A DNA stretch of 64,000 nucleotides from Gammaproteobacteria bacterium (GCA_008081045.1 VMDC01000002.1:152532-216531), one strand, 5' to 3'; counted from the first letter of the stretch, positions 8,574 through 18,465 are shown. Made by a program: numbers and translations. Notes: generated from the letters alone by a model not told the origin.

Positions 8574-9770
8574 TTACAGCTCTGATGCTGGCCAGGTCGG
8601 TGCGCGGTCTCTGACGGTGACCGGGCGCATACCCTGATACAGGAACTTCTGTACCCGCTTGCCCTCATAGGTCTCCGTGGTATAGATGTTACCCTCGGAA
8701 TCCGTGGCAATGCTGTGCGGTGCGTAGAACAGTCCGGGCTGACGTCCACCGTCACCAAAGGTGTACAGCACCTCCATTGACGCACGATCAATGATGGAGA
8801 TCTTGAAATTCTGACCGTCTGCCAGGTAGATGAATTCCTGATCTTCATCCGGTGAGAACGCGATATCCCAGGTAGATCCCTGAGCAAGCGTTGCCGGGTT
8901 GTAGATATGTTCGCTCACGAAGGTTCCGTCGGGGCGGAAAATCTGCACCCGGTCAGCTCCTCGGTCGCACACATAGATCAGACCGTCATTGGAAGGCTCT
9001 GCGCAGTGAACCGGTCCGCGGAAAACGTCCGGACCTGGTTGACCCGGCGTGTAGGTATCATCGGCGTCGTCGTCGATGTCCGTGCTGCCGTAGGCGCCCC
9101 AGTAACGCTTGAACGCACCGGTCGCCACGTCGACCACTGCAACCCGCTTGTTGACGTAGCCGTCGGCAAAGTAGGCTTCACCGGCGTCTTCATCGATGGC
9201 GATTTCAGCAACGCGGCCAAATGCAGTTGTACTGTTGCTGTCGAATTCCTCGCCGGGAACTCCGACCGTTCGAATGTATTCGCCGTCCCGTGTGAAAACC
9301 AGCACGTGAGAATCAGGACCGCCGTTGCCACCAATCCAGACGTCGCCGTTGGCAGCGACTTCAATGCCGTGGTTTGACTCAGGCCACTGGTACGGGGCTC
9401 CCTCGACCGGACCGCCCCACGCGTTGATCAGATTGCCTTCGATGTCGTACTCAAGGATAGGAGGCGCCGGTGTGCAGCATTCTGCCACGCCGAGTGCCAG
9501 TCCTATTTCAGTGCGTCCACCGAACATGTTTTCAGTGTTTCTGTGTACCGTAAAGATGTGATCTCTGTCATCCACATCCACGCCAATGGTGTTACCGGTG
9601 ATCCAGTGATTAGGGAGTGGCTTGGGCCACAGCGGATCGACCAGGAAGGCCGGAGCCATTACGTCATTGCTGGCTGCAATGGTAGGTTCCTGAAGCTTTG
9701 ATTGACCGATCCCCAGCGCAACCAAGCTTGCTGTCAGGAATGAGCCGATCGCCAGTTTCTTGTTTATCAT
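8574..9770 (-). CDS. Secreted six-bladed beta-propeller resembling peptidyl-alpha-hydroxyglycine alpha-amidating lyase (PAL)
   Basis: 398 residues with an N-terminal export signal (about 1-22) and repeated NHL-type blades. Aligned by eye to the PAL domain of mammalian peptidylglycine amidating enzyme, the key residues fall in order with nearly constant offset: VHRN (Arg77), NHGIEV (His134), ADGYVNKR (Tyr205), GPVHCA (His255), CDRGADR (Arg270) and APHSIA (His352). These would correspond to the three zinc-binding histidines, the catalytic tyrosine and the substrate-binding arginines. The methionine two before the last histidine is Ala350 here. PAL splits a hydroxyglycine into an amide and glyoxylate. 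The start has AGGAG 8 bp upstream. An inverted repeat at 9826-9858 lies in the promoter region. NHL propellers are diverse, so the lyase role is inferred. Confidence 0.78.
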   Translation of the reverse strand: MINKKLAIGSFLTASLVALGIGQSKLQEPTIAASNDVMAPAFLVDPLWPKPLPNHWITGNTIGVDVDDRDHIFTVHRNTENMFGGRTEIGLALGVAECCTPAPPILEYDIEGNLINAWGGPVEGAPYQWPESNHGIEVAANGDVWIGGNGGPDSHVLVFTRDGEYIRTVGVPGEEFDSNSTTAFGRVAEIAIDEDAGEAYFADGYVNKRVAVVDVATGAFKRYWGAYGSTDIDDDADDTYTPGQPGPDVFRGPVHCAEPSNDGLIYVCDRGADRVQIFRPDGTFVSEHIYNPATLAQGSTWDIAFSPDEDQEFIYLADGQNFKISIIDRASMEVLYTFGDGGRQPGLFYAPHSIATDSEGNIYTTETYEGKRVQKFLYQGMRPVTVRDRAPTWPASEL

Positions 9771-9825
9771 TTTTCTTCTCCTCTTTTTCTACCTTGCCAG
9801 GCAGTCAATGCACAGAGCAAGGCCC

Positions 9826-9858
9826 GAGTATACTGACTTAAGGGCAGACAGTATACTC
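9826..9858. promoter_or_regulatory. Perfect 10-bp inverted repeat, likely operator for the PAL-like gene
   Basis: GAGTATACTG and CAGTATACTC separated by 13 bp. Each arm contains the 8-bp palindrome AGTATACT, so two copies sit 23 bp apart, about two helical turns. The site is 56-88 bp upstream of the start at 9770 and about 165 bp upstream of the divergent gene at 10023. GTATAC cores are typical of GntR-family operators (inference). TATACT within the repeat may also serve as a -10 box. Confidence 0.6.
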
Positions 9859-10022
9859 ACGCCCTTCTTTATGGCACGTAGACTTGTAAGAATTTGTAAC
9901 AGTCAATTCTCACACTGTTGCGCGGCGAGTTATCTCCGGCTACCCTGCTGCAGTATATCTTTCATAAGTATCTGTAATAAATAGAAAAAATATAAATAAG
10001 GCAACCATCTTGGGGGAATAAA

Positions 10023-11390
10023 ATGAAGCGAATACGGCGCTTTGCTGAGTGTTTGGTGCTGCTGGCTGCCGCTGTGGGATGGTCTTCAGCGACCCATGCC
10101 CATGATATTCCATCGCGGGTGACCGTCTACGCATTCGTGAAACCGGCCGGAAATGAGCTGACCGCCTTGTTGAGAGTGCCCATGGAGGCACTCAGCGAGA
10201 TTGTGTTTCCTTTGCGGGGGCCCGGCTATCTGCAGATATCCGAAGCCGAGTCGGCCCAGGAGGAGGCTGCCCGCGTCTACATTACTGAATCTATTCATTT
10301 TTTTGAAAATGGGGTCGAACTGACTGAAAAGGAATTGATCACGACCCGGGTTTCTCTGCCTTCGAATCGGACTTTCCGCGACTTTGAGACCGCGATGGAA
10401 AACATCCTTTCGGAGCCCCTGGATGATGACGTCAATCTGTTCTGGCGCCAGGGTGTGCTGGACATTCTGGTGACCTACCCGATCGACTCCGAAGATTCGC
10501 AATTTTCCGTGAACCCGGAGCTGGGCACTCTGTCAGAAGAGACAACCACTGTGCTGAGGTTTCTTGTTCCGACAGGTGCTGAAAGAGTTTTCAACTACCT
10601 GGGCAATCCCGGCCTTGTTGAGCTTGACCCTCGCTGGCATCAGGCAGCCTTGCGATTTATCGAGATGGGGTTTCTGCACATTCTCGAAGGTATCGATCAT
10701 CTTCTGTTCCTGTTTTGTCTGGTCATACCGCTGCGTCGTGTCAGAGCCCTGATTCCGGTTGTCACCTCGTTTACCATCGCGCATTCCATCACGCTGATCA
10801 GCTCAGCGTTCGGTCTGGCGCCGAATGTGCTCTGGTTCCCGCCGCTCATAGAAACACTGATTGCGCTGTCAATTGTTTACATGGCCTTTGAAAACATTGT
10901 CGGTGCCAAACTGGAGCACCGTTGGATCGTGACGTTTGGATTCGGTTTGATTCACGGGTTCGGCTTTTCCTTCTTATTCAGTGAAACCCTGCAGTTCGCA
11001 GGAGGGCATCTCTTTTCATCTCTGTTGGCATTCAATATCGGGGTAGAACTGGGGCAGCTGCTGGTGCTGATTCTGGTTATTCCGATTCTCAATCTTTTGT
11101 TCAAATATTTGGTTGATGAGCGCATTGGAGCGATTCTGTTGTCTGCCTTGCTTGCCCATAGCGCCTGGCACTGGATGCTAGATCGAGGGGGACAGTTGTC
11201 CCAGTTCAGCTATCAGGCGCCAGTGATAGATGGGATATTTCTCGCGGCCTTGATGCGCTGGGGTATGTTGCTGATCGTTGTGATCGGAGTGCTCTGGGGT
11301 ATGTATGAGCTGTTTAGACGGTTTTCTCTGATTGACAGCTTTTCCACTTACGGGCCCGGCGACAGGCTCAGCAGTGAGCCCGAGTCCTAG
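10023..11390 (+). CDS. HupE/UreJ-family membrane protein with periplasmic N-terminal domain
   Basis: 455 residues: a signal peptide ending near THAHD (about residue 27), a soluble periplasmic domain to about residue 215, then about seven membrane segments. The membrane part carries the HupE/UreJ_2 signatures HILEGIDHLLFL, FTIAHSITL and LIHGFGFSF. The smaller HupE/UreJ proteins are hydrogenase or urease accessory proteins proposed to move nickel. Fused forms like this are widespread and of unknown substrate; no hydrogenase or urease gene is present here. GGGGGAAT precedes the ATG. It stands alone, divergent from the 8574-9770 gene. Confidence 0.85.
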   Translation: MKRIRRFAECLVLLAAAVGWSSATHAHDIPSRVTVYAFVKPAGNELTALLRVPMEALSEIVFPLRGPGYLQISEAESAQEEAARVYITESIHFFENGVELTEKELITTRVSLPSNRTFRDFETAMENILSEPLDDDVNLFWRQGVLDILVTYPIDSEDSQFSVNPELGTLSEETTTVLRFLVPTGAERVFNYLGNPGLVELDPRWHQAALRFIEMGFLHILEGIDHLLFLFCLVIPLRRVRALIPVVTSFTIAHSITLISSAFGLAPNVLWFPPLIETLIALSIVYMAFENIVGAKLEHRWIVTFGFGLIHGFGFSFLFSETLQFAGGHLFSSLLAFNIGVELGQLLVLILVIPILNLLFKYLVDERIGAILLSALLAHSAWHWMLDRGGQLSQFSYQAPVIDGIFLAALMRWGMLLIVVIGVLWGMYELFRRFSLIDSFSTYGPGDRLSSEPES

Positions 11391-11549
11391 CTTGCCAAAG
11401 CGGAGCGCCGGAAGTACTTCATGGCGCGGGTGAGCCGGGGCGATAGAAAGCGCGCTCCAGACGTAGCTCGACTCGCGGCGGCGTAGTTGGTCTGTCGGTC
11501 AGAGCGGCGCAAGCCTTTGAATTTGTTAGGTCTCTGGTCCATTTATCGC

Positions 11550-11579
11550 TTGGCCCTGCCCCCGCTATATTGGTATGAT
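11550..11579 (+). promoter_or_regulatory. Candidate sigma-70 promoter for cstA
   Basis: TTGGCC, an 18-bp spacer and TATGAT, 43 bp before the cstA start. The -10 box is good and the -35 box moderate. Confidence 0.35.
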
Positions 11580-11621
11580 CAGCTTTGAATAATTAATAAT
11601 AACAAGTCGGGAGAGTGCTTT

Positions 11622-13346
11622 ATGTCCTCGATCTTTATCGTCTTATTTGGTCTCGTCGGGTTTACATTCGGATGGTTTGTCTACTCTAAATTTATTGCCG
11701 AAAAAATTTATCGCCTTGATCCGAACTACGAGACTCCAGCGCACCGTTTCAACGATGGCGTGGACTATGTTCCTACTAACAAGTTTGTGCTGTGGGGTTC
11801 GCATTTTACCGCTGTCGCCGGTGCTGCGCCGATTGCAGGTCCTGCCCTGGCGGTTTATTGGGGCTGGGCGCCCGCCGTCCTTTGGGTTACGTTTGGTTCT
11901 ATCTTTTTCGCCGGTGTTCACGATTTCGGTGCGCTTTGGGCGAGCAGTCGACATGACGCCAAATCAATCGGGGCTCTCTCAGAGAGCGTCATTGGCACCC
12001 GCACGCGAGCGCTGTTCATGGTGGTAATTTTCCTGTTGCTTATGCTGGTGAACGCGGTGTTCAGCACGATCATCGCGACGGACATGGTGATCTTTCCGAC
12101 CTCGGTCTTTCCTGCTTGGGCCGCGATACCTGTAGCCATCTGCGTGGGTATTCTGATTCGTCGAAAGGTCAATCTGCTGGCGGTGTCGGTAATCGGCGTG
12201 GTGATTTTATACTTCACCATCTGGGTTGGCAGCGTCATGCCACTCTATCTGCCCGGCACGGACGATCCGGAATTTCTGCTGGGCCCCAACGGCAACTGGA
12301 TTATTATTTTATTTATTTATGCCGGTATCGCCTCGATGTTGCCGGTTTGGTTGCTGTTGCAACCGCGCGACTATATTAATGGTGCGCAGCTCGTGATCGG
12401 GCTTGTTGTCATGTACGGAGCCGTGCTGCTGGCGATGCCTACGGTGTCCGCTCCAGCATTTAATCCGAACCTCGCTGAAGGCACACCGCCTCTATTCCCC
12501 ATTCTGTTTGTAACGATTGCCTGTGGGGCGCTTTCCGGATTTCACGGTATTGTGTCGTCAGGAACCAGCTCGAAACAGCTGAACAATGAAAAGGATGCCC
12601 GCTTTGTCGGCTATCTCGGTGCGCTCGGTGAAGGATCGCTCGCACTGATCACCATTGTGGCGGTTACAGGGTCGCTTTATGCAGCCAACGCGGCAGACTG
12701 GACGGCGATTTACGCCAGCTTTAGCGGTGGTCCCGGCCAGAAGGGATTTATCGAGGGCGGTGCCGCTCTGATCTCCACAGGTTGGGGAATTCCCGAGGCT
12801 TTCTCGCAGACCATGCTGGCGACCATGGTGGTTCTGTTCGCCGGCACGACCATGGATGCAGGACTGAGGTTGCAGCGTTATATCGTTCAGGAATGGGGTG
12901 CGATCTACAATATCCCGCCACTGAAGAATAACTACATCTCAACCTTGATCGGGGTGGGCTTCTGTCTGCTGCTGGCATTCGGGGTGACCGCAGGCAATTA
13001 TCCGGGAGATGGTGGCAACCTGATTTGGCCGGTTTTTGGTGCGACCAACCAGATTCTTGCCAGTTTGACCTTGCTGATTGTGTCAATCTACCTGATGAAG
13101 CTTGGTCGACCCGCAATTTTCACACTTGCGCCCATGGTGTTCATTATCTTCATGGCTTTCTGGGCAAGTGTCTGGTACCTGATCGATTACTTCCAAACGG
13201 AACGCTGGCTGCTGGTTGCCCTTAACCTGGCGGTGATGGTGGTGAGTGTGATGGTGATGCTTGAGGCCATGTCCGTCATTTCTAAACTGCGAAGTGGTGG
13301 TCTGGGAGATCCGGAAGAAGCGGGCTCAACGTCCTCAGGCGACTGA
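11622..13346 (+). CDS. cstA: CstA family transporter (carbon starvation protein A, peptide/pyruvate uptake)
   Basis: 574 residues, about 14-16 membrane segments. Diagnostic motifs include HFTAVAGAAPIAGPA near residue 61, FAGVHDFGALW near residue 99, and FHGIVSSGTSSKQL near residue 308. CstA proteins are proton-coupled importers of peptides or pyruvate, induced on carbon limitation in enterics. The protein is shorter than the roughly 700-residue E. coli CstA, matching the shorter subgroup found in many bacteria. GGGAG lies 8 bp before the ATG. It is monocistronic, with its own terminator. No two-component sensor adjoins it. Confidence 0.9.
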   Translation: MSSIFIVLFGLVGFTFGWFVYSKFIAEKIYRLDPNYETPAHRFNDGVDYVPTNKFVLWGSHFTAVAGAAPIAGPALAVYWGWAPAVLWVTFGSIFFAGVHDFGALWASSRHDAKSIGALSESVIGTRTRALFMVVIFLLLMLVNAVFSTIIATDMVIFPTSVFPAWAAIPVAICVGILIRRKVNLLAVSVIGVVILYFTIWVGSVMPLYLPGTDDPEFLLGPNGNWIIILFIYAGIASMLPVWLLLQPRDYINGAQLVIGLVVMYGAVLLAMPTVSAPAFNPNLAEGTPPLFPILFVTIACGALSGFHGIVSSGTSSKQLNNEKDARFVGYLGALGEGSLALITIVAVTGSLYAANAADWTAIYASFSGGPGQKGFIEGGAALISTGWGIPEAFSQTMLATMVVLFAGTTMDAGLRLQRYIVQEWGAIYNIPPLKNNYISTLIGVGFCLLLAFGVTAGNYPGDGGNLIWPVFGATNQILASLTLLIVSIYLMKLGRPAIFTLAPMVFIIFMAFWASVWYLIDYFQTERWLLVALNLAVMVVSVMVMLEAMSVISKLRSGGLGDPEEAGSTSSGD

Positions 13347-13404
13347 TTGAAGGTGCCGGTCTCCGACAGTAAGCGTCGGTGACGGGGCTGAGCAGACAGT
13401 TCCA

Positions 13405-13450
13405 CAAAGGAGCGGATCGGTGTGTATAGCACATGGATCTGCTCCTTTTG
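13405..13450 (+). terminator. Intrinsic terminator after cstA
   Basis: CAAAGGAGC-GGATC and GATC-GCTCCTTTTG arms around a 17-base loop, ending in TTTT, about 60 bp past the cstA stop and just before birA. Confidence 0.85.
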
Positions 13451-13462
13451 TGCTTTTGATGA

Positions 13463-14278
13463 GTGTTAAAATTACCCGTGGATCATTCAGTTTACAGCGA
13501 CTTGCTGCACCAGTTGCCGCTTGAGCGGGTGGACACTCATGAGCGCGTCGATTCGACGAACTCGGAGGCGCTGCGTCTGTTGCGTCAGGGTCAGGCTTGT
13601 CCTTTTGTGGTTCTTGCAAGCCAACAGACCGACGGCCGGGGCAGGCGCGGGCGTCGGTGGGAAAGTCCGCCAGGTGCAGGTCTGTACTACACGCTGGCTG
13701 TCGAGGTGCATCAGGATTTGCCGAACGTTGCTGCCTTGAGTCTGGTCACTGCCTTGAGTGTCTGTTCTGCTTTGGAGGAGATGGGCGTGCATGCGCTTGA
13801 GCTGAAATGGCCAAACGATGTGCTCGGCGATGCGCGCAAGCTCTGTGGAATCTTGCTGGAAAGTCTCAAAATTAAAGACCGTTTTTTTATCGTGATCGGC
13901 GCTGGTGTGAATCTGAATCTTCCCGAATCGATTAAGTGCGATATTGGCCAGCCGGTGACCGATGTTAAAGAGTTGCTCGGGTCGGACTTCGAAGTCGAGC
14001 GTCTGGCCGCGGGTATTACGACAAAGCTGCTGACAAATATCGCCCGCTTTGGTGAAAACGGCTTCAAGGATTTTGTGGCAGATTGGAACGGCCGGGATGC
14101 CTATCTGGGCAAACCGGTCCGGGTTCAGTTGAATGAGTCTGTCAGTCAGGGAGAGGCGCAGGGTGTTAACGCTCGGGGAGAACTCAGGTTGCGAACGGAG
14201 TCGGGAGAAAAAGTGATCAGTACGGGCGAAATTATGCCCTCTGTACGTTTAATTGCTTCAGGCGAGGCGATGACATGA
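13463..14278 (+). CDS. birA: Biotin-[acetyl-CoA-carboxylase] ligase, short form without DNA-binding domain
   Basis: 271 residues. Biotin-protein ligase joins biotin to the acetyl-CoA carboxylase carrier protein via biotinyl-AMP. The biotin/ATP loop GRGRRGRRW is at residues 58-66, the motif KWPNDV near 115 and GAGVNLN near 143. A C-terminal SH3-like domain follows. There is no N-terminal helix-turn-helix, so it should not repress the bio operon as the E. coli protein does. The start is uncertain: GTG at 13463 gives the longest product, and another GTG at 13478 is possible. Its last codons overlap the coaX start (ATGA), so the two are translationally coupled. Confidence 0.9.
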   Translation: MLKLPVDHSVYSDLLHQLPLERVDTHERVDSTNSEALRLLRQGQACPFVVLASQQTDGRGRRGRRWESPPGAGLYYTLAVEVHQDLPNVAALSLVTALSVCSALEEMGVHALELKWPNDVLGDARKLCGILLESLKIKDRFFIVIGAGVNLNLPESIKCDIGQPVTDVKELLGSDFEVERLAAGITTKLLTNIARFGENGFKDFVADWNGRDAYLGKPVRVQLNESVSQGEAQGVNARGELRLRTESGEKVISTGEIMPSVRLIASGEAMT

Positions 14279-15036
14279 TTCTGGAATTAGATGTGGGCAA
14301 CAGCCGGATAAAATGGCGAGTCCTGAATCGTGATGCTCAGGCGGGCACCCGGCATCCCGGCGCGTTGATGGGTGGCGCTGAGGACGCCGCTGCCAAACTG
14401 TTCGAGAGTATTCCGCGCGACCTTCAATTGTCAGCGGCCCGCGGGTGCAGCGTGGGCAGTGAGTTGCTGCTCGTCGAACTCGCCGAAGGTTTAAAGGCGC
14501 GTTGGGGGCTTGAGCTGGATGTGGCAGAGGTGTCAGCGCAATGCGGTGGCATCACGAACAGCTATCAGGAGGTCGGGCGCATGGGGGTTGATCGTTGGCT
14601 GGCAATGATAGCGGCGTTCAATCGACAAAAAAGAGCCTGCCTTATTGTTGATGCGGGGACCGCACTGACGATCGATCTCGTTGCAGATGACGGTCTACAT
14701 CAGGGAGGGTACATCCTGGCAGGACTGAGTATGGCAGTGGAGGCTCTGGAGAATAATACCGGCATTACACTGCGCAATCGCGATTTCAGTCCGCTCGCGG
14801 GTCCCGGCACTTCGACAGAGCAAGCCGTACTCGGCGGCGCTCTGAGTAGCACAGTGTCCTTGATACTCGAAGCCTTGGGGAGGTTGCGCTGTACGGACTC
14901 CGAAGCGATGGTCTATCTTTGCGGTGGCGATGCCGAACTCCTCGCTCAGGCGCTGCGCTTGCGGGGCGAGTCCGGATTCACCGTCGAGCCTGATCTGGTG
15001 CTCGATGGTCTTGAATATGCCTGCGGCAATCAATGA
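14275..15036 (+). CDS. coaX: Type III pantothenate kinase
   Basis: 253 residues. It phosphorylates pantothenate in the first step of CoA synthesis. The ASKHA-fold motifs are visible: ELDVGNSRIKW at the N-terminus, GVDRWLAM near 103, IVDAGTALTID near 123 and GGYILAG near 142. It overlaps birA by 4 bp and is followed 10 bp later by the SPOR-like gene; this birA-coaX-SPOR order upstream of tRNA-Tyr is shared with pseudomonads and relatives. Confidence 0.95.
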   Translation: MILELDVGNSRIKWRVLNRDAQAGTRHPGALMGGAEDAAAKLFESIPRDLQLSAARGCSVGSELLLVELAEGLKARWGLELDVAEVSAQCGGITNSYQEVGRMGVDRWLAMIAAFNRQKRACLIVDAGTALTIDLVADDGLHQGGYILAGLSMAVEALENNTGITLRNRDFSPLAGPGTSTEQAVLGGALSSTVSLILEALGRLRCTDSEAMVYLCGGDAELLAQALRLRGESGFTVEPDLVLDGLEYACGNQ

Positions 15037-15046
15037 GATTGCGTCT

Positions 15047-15727
15047 ATGCGTTACGTAGTGATCACCCTGGTGCTGTTAAATCTGGCCCACCTTGGCTGG
15101 AATTTGGGCTGGCCATTGACTGAGCCGGAAGCAGGGGAGTCGCGCGCTTTGCTGAATTCCGGCTTGACGCTGGTGTCTGAATTTGACTCACGTAATCTTC
15201 AGGCTGACTCGGAGGCGGAGCGTCTTTGTTCCCTGGTGTCAGGTTTTGAGGATGAGGCGGAGGCGGCAGAGTTCATGGCTGAGGCAATCAGTCGGAGTCT
15301 CGACGCTGCTTACGCGGCGGGCCAGTCAGGCCGTGAACGTCAGTACCGGGTCTTTCTGCCGCCAACACCCTCCGCTGAGATCGCCCGCCTCATCCTCGAG
15401 GATCTCGCGGCCCGTCTGGAAGCGGCTGACGTCACAGCCGATATTGGGCTTGTCAGTAGCGGTGACAGTCAAAATGCCATCGCACTCGGCAGTTTTGATT
15501 CGGCTACAGCTGCAGTGTCGCTGAGGGATCGGATCTCAGCGCTGGGTTACAGCCCTCAAATAGAGCGAATTCAGCCGGAGCCAGAAAGGCTGGAGCTCTG
15601 GCTCAGACCGACTCAATCCGGGCGTGTTGAGACGCCCGAATGGCTTGATTTAACTAGAGAAAGGCCGAATTTGAGTCGAGTAGAAAATCTCTGTCAAACG
15701 ATTGCACAAGCCATCCAATTCCAATAA
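15047..15727 (+). CDS. SPOR-domain-like protein with N-terminal membrane anchor
   Basis: 226 residues. One membrane segment (residues 3-20) is followed by a linker and a C-terminal region with the SPOR pattern: a strand with YRVFLPP, helices, then IALGSFDSATAAVSLRDRISALGY. SPOR domains bind denuded septal peptidoglycan. The open frame extends upstream, but the ATG at 15047, 10 bp after the coaX stop, starts the membrane anchor. The tRNA promoter lies within its 3' end. Confidence 0.75.
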   Translation: MRYVVITLVLLNLAHLGWNLGWPLTEPEAGESRALLNSGLTLVSEFDSRNLQADSEAERLCSLVSGFEDEAEAAEFMAEAISRSLDAAYAAGQSGRERQYRVFLPPTPSAEIARLILEDLAARLEAADVTADIGLVSSGDSQNAIALGSFDSATAAVSLRDRISALGYSPQIERIQPEPERLELWLRPTQSGRVETPEWLDLTRERPNLSRVENLCQTIAQAIQFQ

Positions 15728-15730
15728 AAT
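15702..15730 (+). promoter_or_regulatory. Sigma-70 promoter for the tRNA(Tyr-Gly-Thr)-tuf unit
   Basis: TTGCAC, a 17-bp spacer and TAAAAT followed by a GC-rich discriminator (GCCGCCCC), the arrangement typical of growth-rate-controlled stable RNA promoters. It lies inside the end of the SPOR gene, 52 bp before tRNA-Tyr. Confidence 0.8.
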
Positions 15731-15781
15731 GCCGCCCCTGAGTTGGAGAGCCAGGGTTTTTGACCCTTGGGATATCTTCTA

Positions 15782-15865
15782 GGAGGGGTTCCCGAGTGGC
15801 CAAAGGGATCAGACTGTAAATCTGACGCGCAAGCTTCGGTGGTTCGAATCCACCCCCCTCCACCA
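15782..15865 (+). tRNA. tyrT: tRNA-Tyr (anticodon GTA)
   Basis: The acceptor stem GGAGGGG/CCCCTCC is perfect. The anticodon GTA is at 15816-15818. A long variable arm follows, as expected of a class II tRNA-Tyr. The T-loop is GGTTCGAATCC, and CCA is encoded at 15863-15865. Confidence 0.96.
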
Positions 15866-15979
15866 CCTGATTTTTCGGGATATTGACGTGAATCCCCATC
15901 AGGCAAAGAGCGCGCGGCAGACTCCCATGGGGCGGGAGTGCTGGGTCGGGCACATTCGTAAACGGTCAGCAAGAGATTA

Positions 15980-16053
15980 GCGGGTATAGTTCAGAGGTAG
16001 AACCCCAGCCTTCCAAGCTGGTTGCGCGGGTTCGATTCCCGCTACCCGCTCCA
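15980..16053 (+). tRNA. glyT: tRNA-Gly (anticodon TCC)
   Basis: The acceptor stem GCGGGTA/TACCCGC is perfect. The anticodon loop is CTTCCAA with TCC at 16012-16014, the T-loop is GGTTCGATTCC and CCA is encoded. It follows tRNA-Tyr by 114 bp. Confidence 0.96.
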
Positions 16054-16142
16054 TTTTCGACCCCTCATGCGGGCTGAAAACGGAAAAGAGACAATAAAAG
16101 TAGAAAGTTCATCGCACCGCTGGGCTTGATGGATAAAGATTG

Positions 16143-16218
16143 GCTCGCTTAGCTCAGGCGGTAGAGCACTTCATTGGTAATGAAGAGGTCCCCGGTTCAA
16201 CTCCGGGAGTGAGCACCA
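16143..16218 (+). tRNA. thrT: tRNA-Thr (anticodon GGT)
   Basis: The acceptor stem is GCTCGCT/AGTGAGC with one G-T pair. The anticodon GGT is at 16176-16178 in the loop TTGGTAA. The T-loop is GGTTCAACTCC and CCA is encoded. It precedes the EF-Tu gene, as in the tyr-gly-thr-tufB units of other gammaproteobacteria. Confidence 0.96.
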
Positions 16219-16525
16219 GAATTGTTAGCGTAACCTGAGGCTCAACCAAGCGGGTCGCGGGCAAGGTAAGGGGATCTGATCCCGATGAGAGCGAACCAGA
16301 GCCCCCAACAAGGCGTCGCCGGATGAAGCGCCTGGTGAGCGTAGTGTCTGGTGTGCCTGGTGTAGAGATGAGAGAAGTCTGACAACACATGGCACGAACT
16401 GGTCCGATCCGGAAGGGATGAAAAGATAGGGAAAGATGAGCAACACCCCGTCAGGAATGAACCTGGCAAGCAGGAAAAGATTTAAACCACATTGATCAAA
16501 CGTTTGAAGATAGAGGCTGTCTGGC
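16219..16525 (+). other. 307-bp spacer between tRNA-Thr and tuf, no recognisable gene
   Basis: No tRNA, convincing frame or strong hairpin is seen. It is longer than the usual tRNA-Thr to tuf spacer. Read-through from the tRNA promoter is the likely source of tuf mRNA; a weak AGAGG ribosome site lies about 8 bp before the tuf ATG. Confidence 0.5.
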
Positions 16526-17716
<1,191 letters not shown>

Positions 17717-17735
17717 TCTGACCGCGCTTTGACTG

Positions 17736-17774
17736 AAAAGGCCGGCCTGCGCATGTGGGTTGGCCTTTTTTCCT
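17736..17774 (+). terminator. Intrinsic terminator after tuf
   Basis: AAAAGGCC and GGCCTTTTTT arms around a 19-base loop, 20 bp past the tuf stop. Confidence 0.85.
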
Positions 17775-18011
17775 TTCAGGGGCATGGTCCAGCTGGCGCG
17801 ATAAACCGTATTGGCTCTGCTCGCTGGCCGTTCAGCCCTTGATTGCGAGTTGTTATCGGGGTCGCAATTGTGGGCTGCCCTGCCCAGCAGAAGAATCTTC
17901 GGAAAGAATGTCCTTTTGACCGACTAAATTCGGTAAAACCGGGCTCGCCTCGTCAGTAGCGCTCCAAGGGCTCTAGCCCACGGATATTGCGCCCTTCAGC
18001 CTGATAATGTG
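17775..18011 (+). other. Spacer between tuf and the S10 promoter, nothing recognised
   Basis: About 240 bp without a credible coding frame or tRNA. In relatives, the tRNA-Trp, secE and nusG genes (after tufB), or nothing (after tufA), would lie here. No tRNA-Trp remnant is visible. Confidence 0.5.
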
Positions 18012-18040
18012 TTGACTTGGGCTGGGCGCTCACTTACAAT
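18012..18040 (+). promoter_or_regulatory. Sigma-70 promoter of the S10 ribosomal operon
   Basis: TTGACT, an exact 17-bp spacer and TACAAT. Transcription would start near 18047, giving a leader of about 84 bases before rpsJ. Confidence 0.88.
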
Positions 18041-18051
18041 GCGCATCCTTT

Positions 18052-18078
18052 TTTGGCGTCTTGAATGGTCGCGCCAAA
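18052..18078 (+). promoter_or_regulatory. Leader hairpin upstream of rpsJ
   Basis: TTTGGCG and CGCCAAA arms around a 13-base loop in the S10 5' leader. In E. coli, ribosomal protein L4 represses this operon through leader hairpins; this leader is shorter and such control is only inferred. Confidence 0.4.
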
Positions 18079-18130
18079 TAAGTGGGCAGTAACCCGTTCT
18101 TTTACATCGATTTTTTGGAGATACACGTAG

Positions 18131-18442
<312 letters not shown>

Positions 18443-18465
18443 TAACCCGGAGGATGACATAACCA

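Noticed and set aside
18052..18078. Intrinsic terminator before rpsJ
   Set aside because: The hairpin has no T-run after it and lies between a strong promoter and rpsJ; kept only as a leader hairpin.
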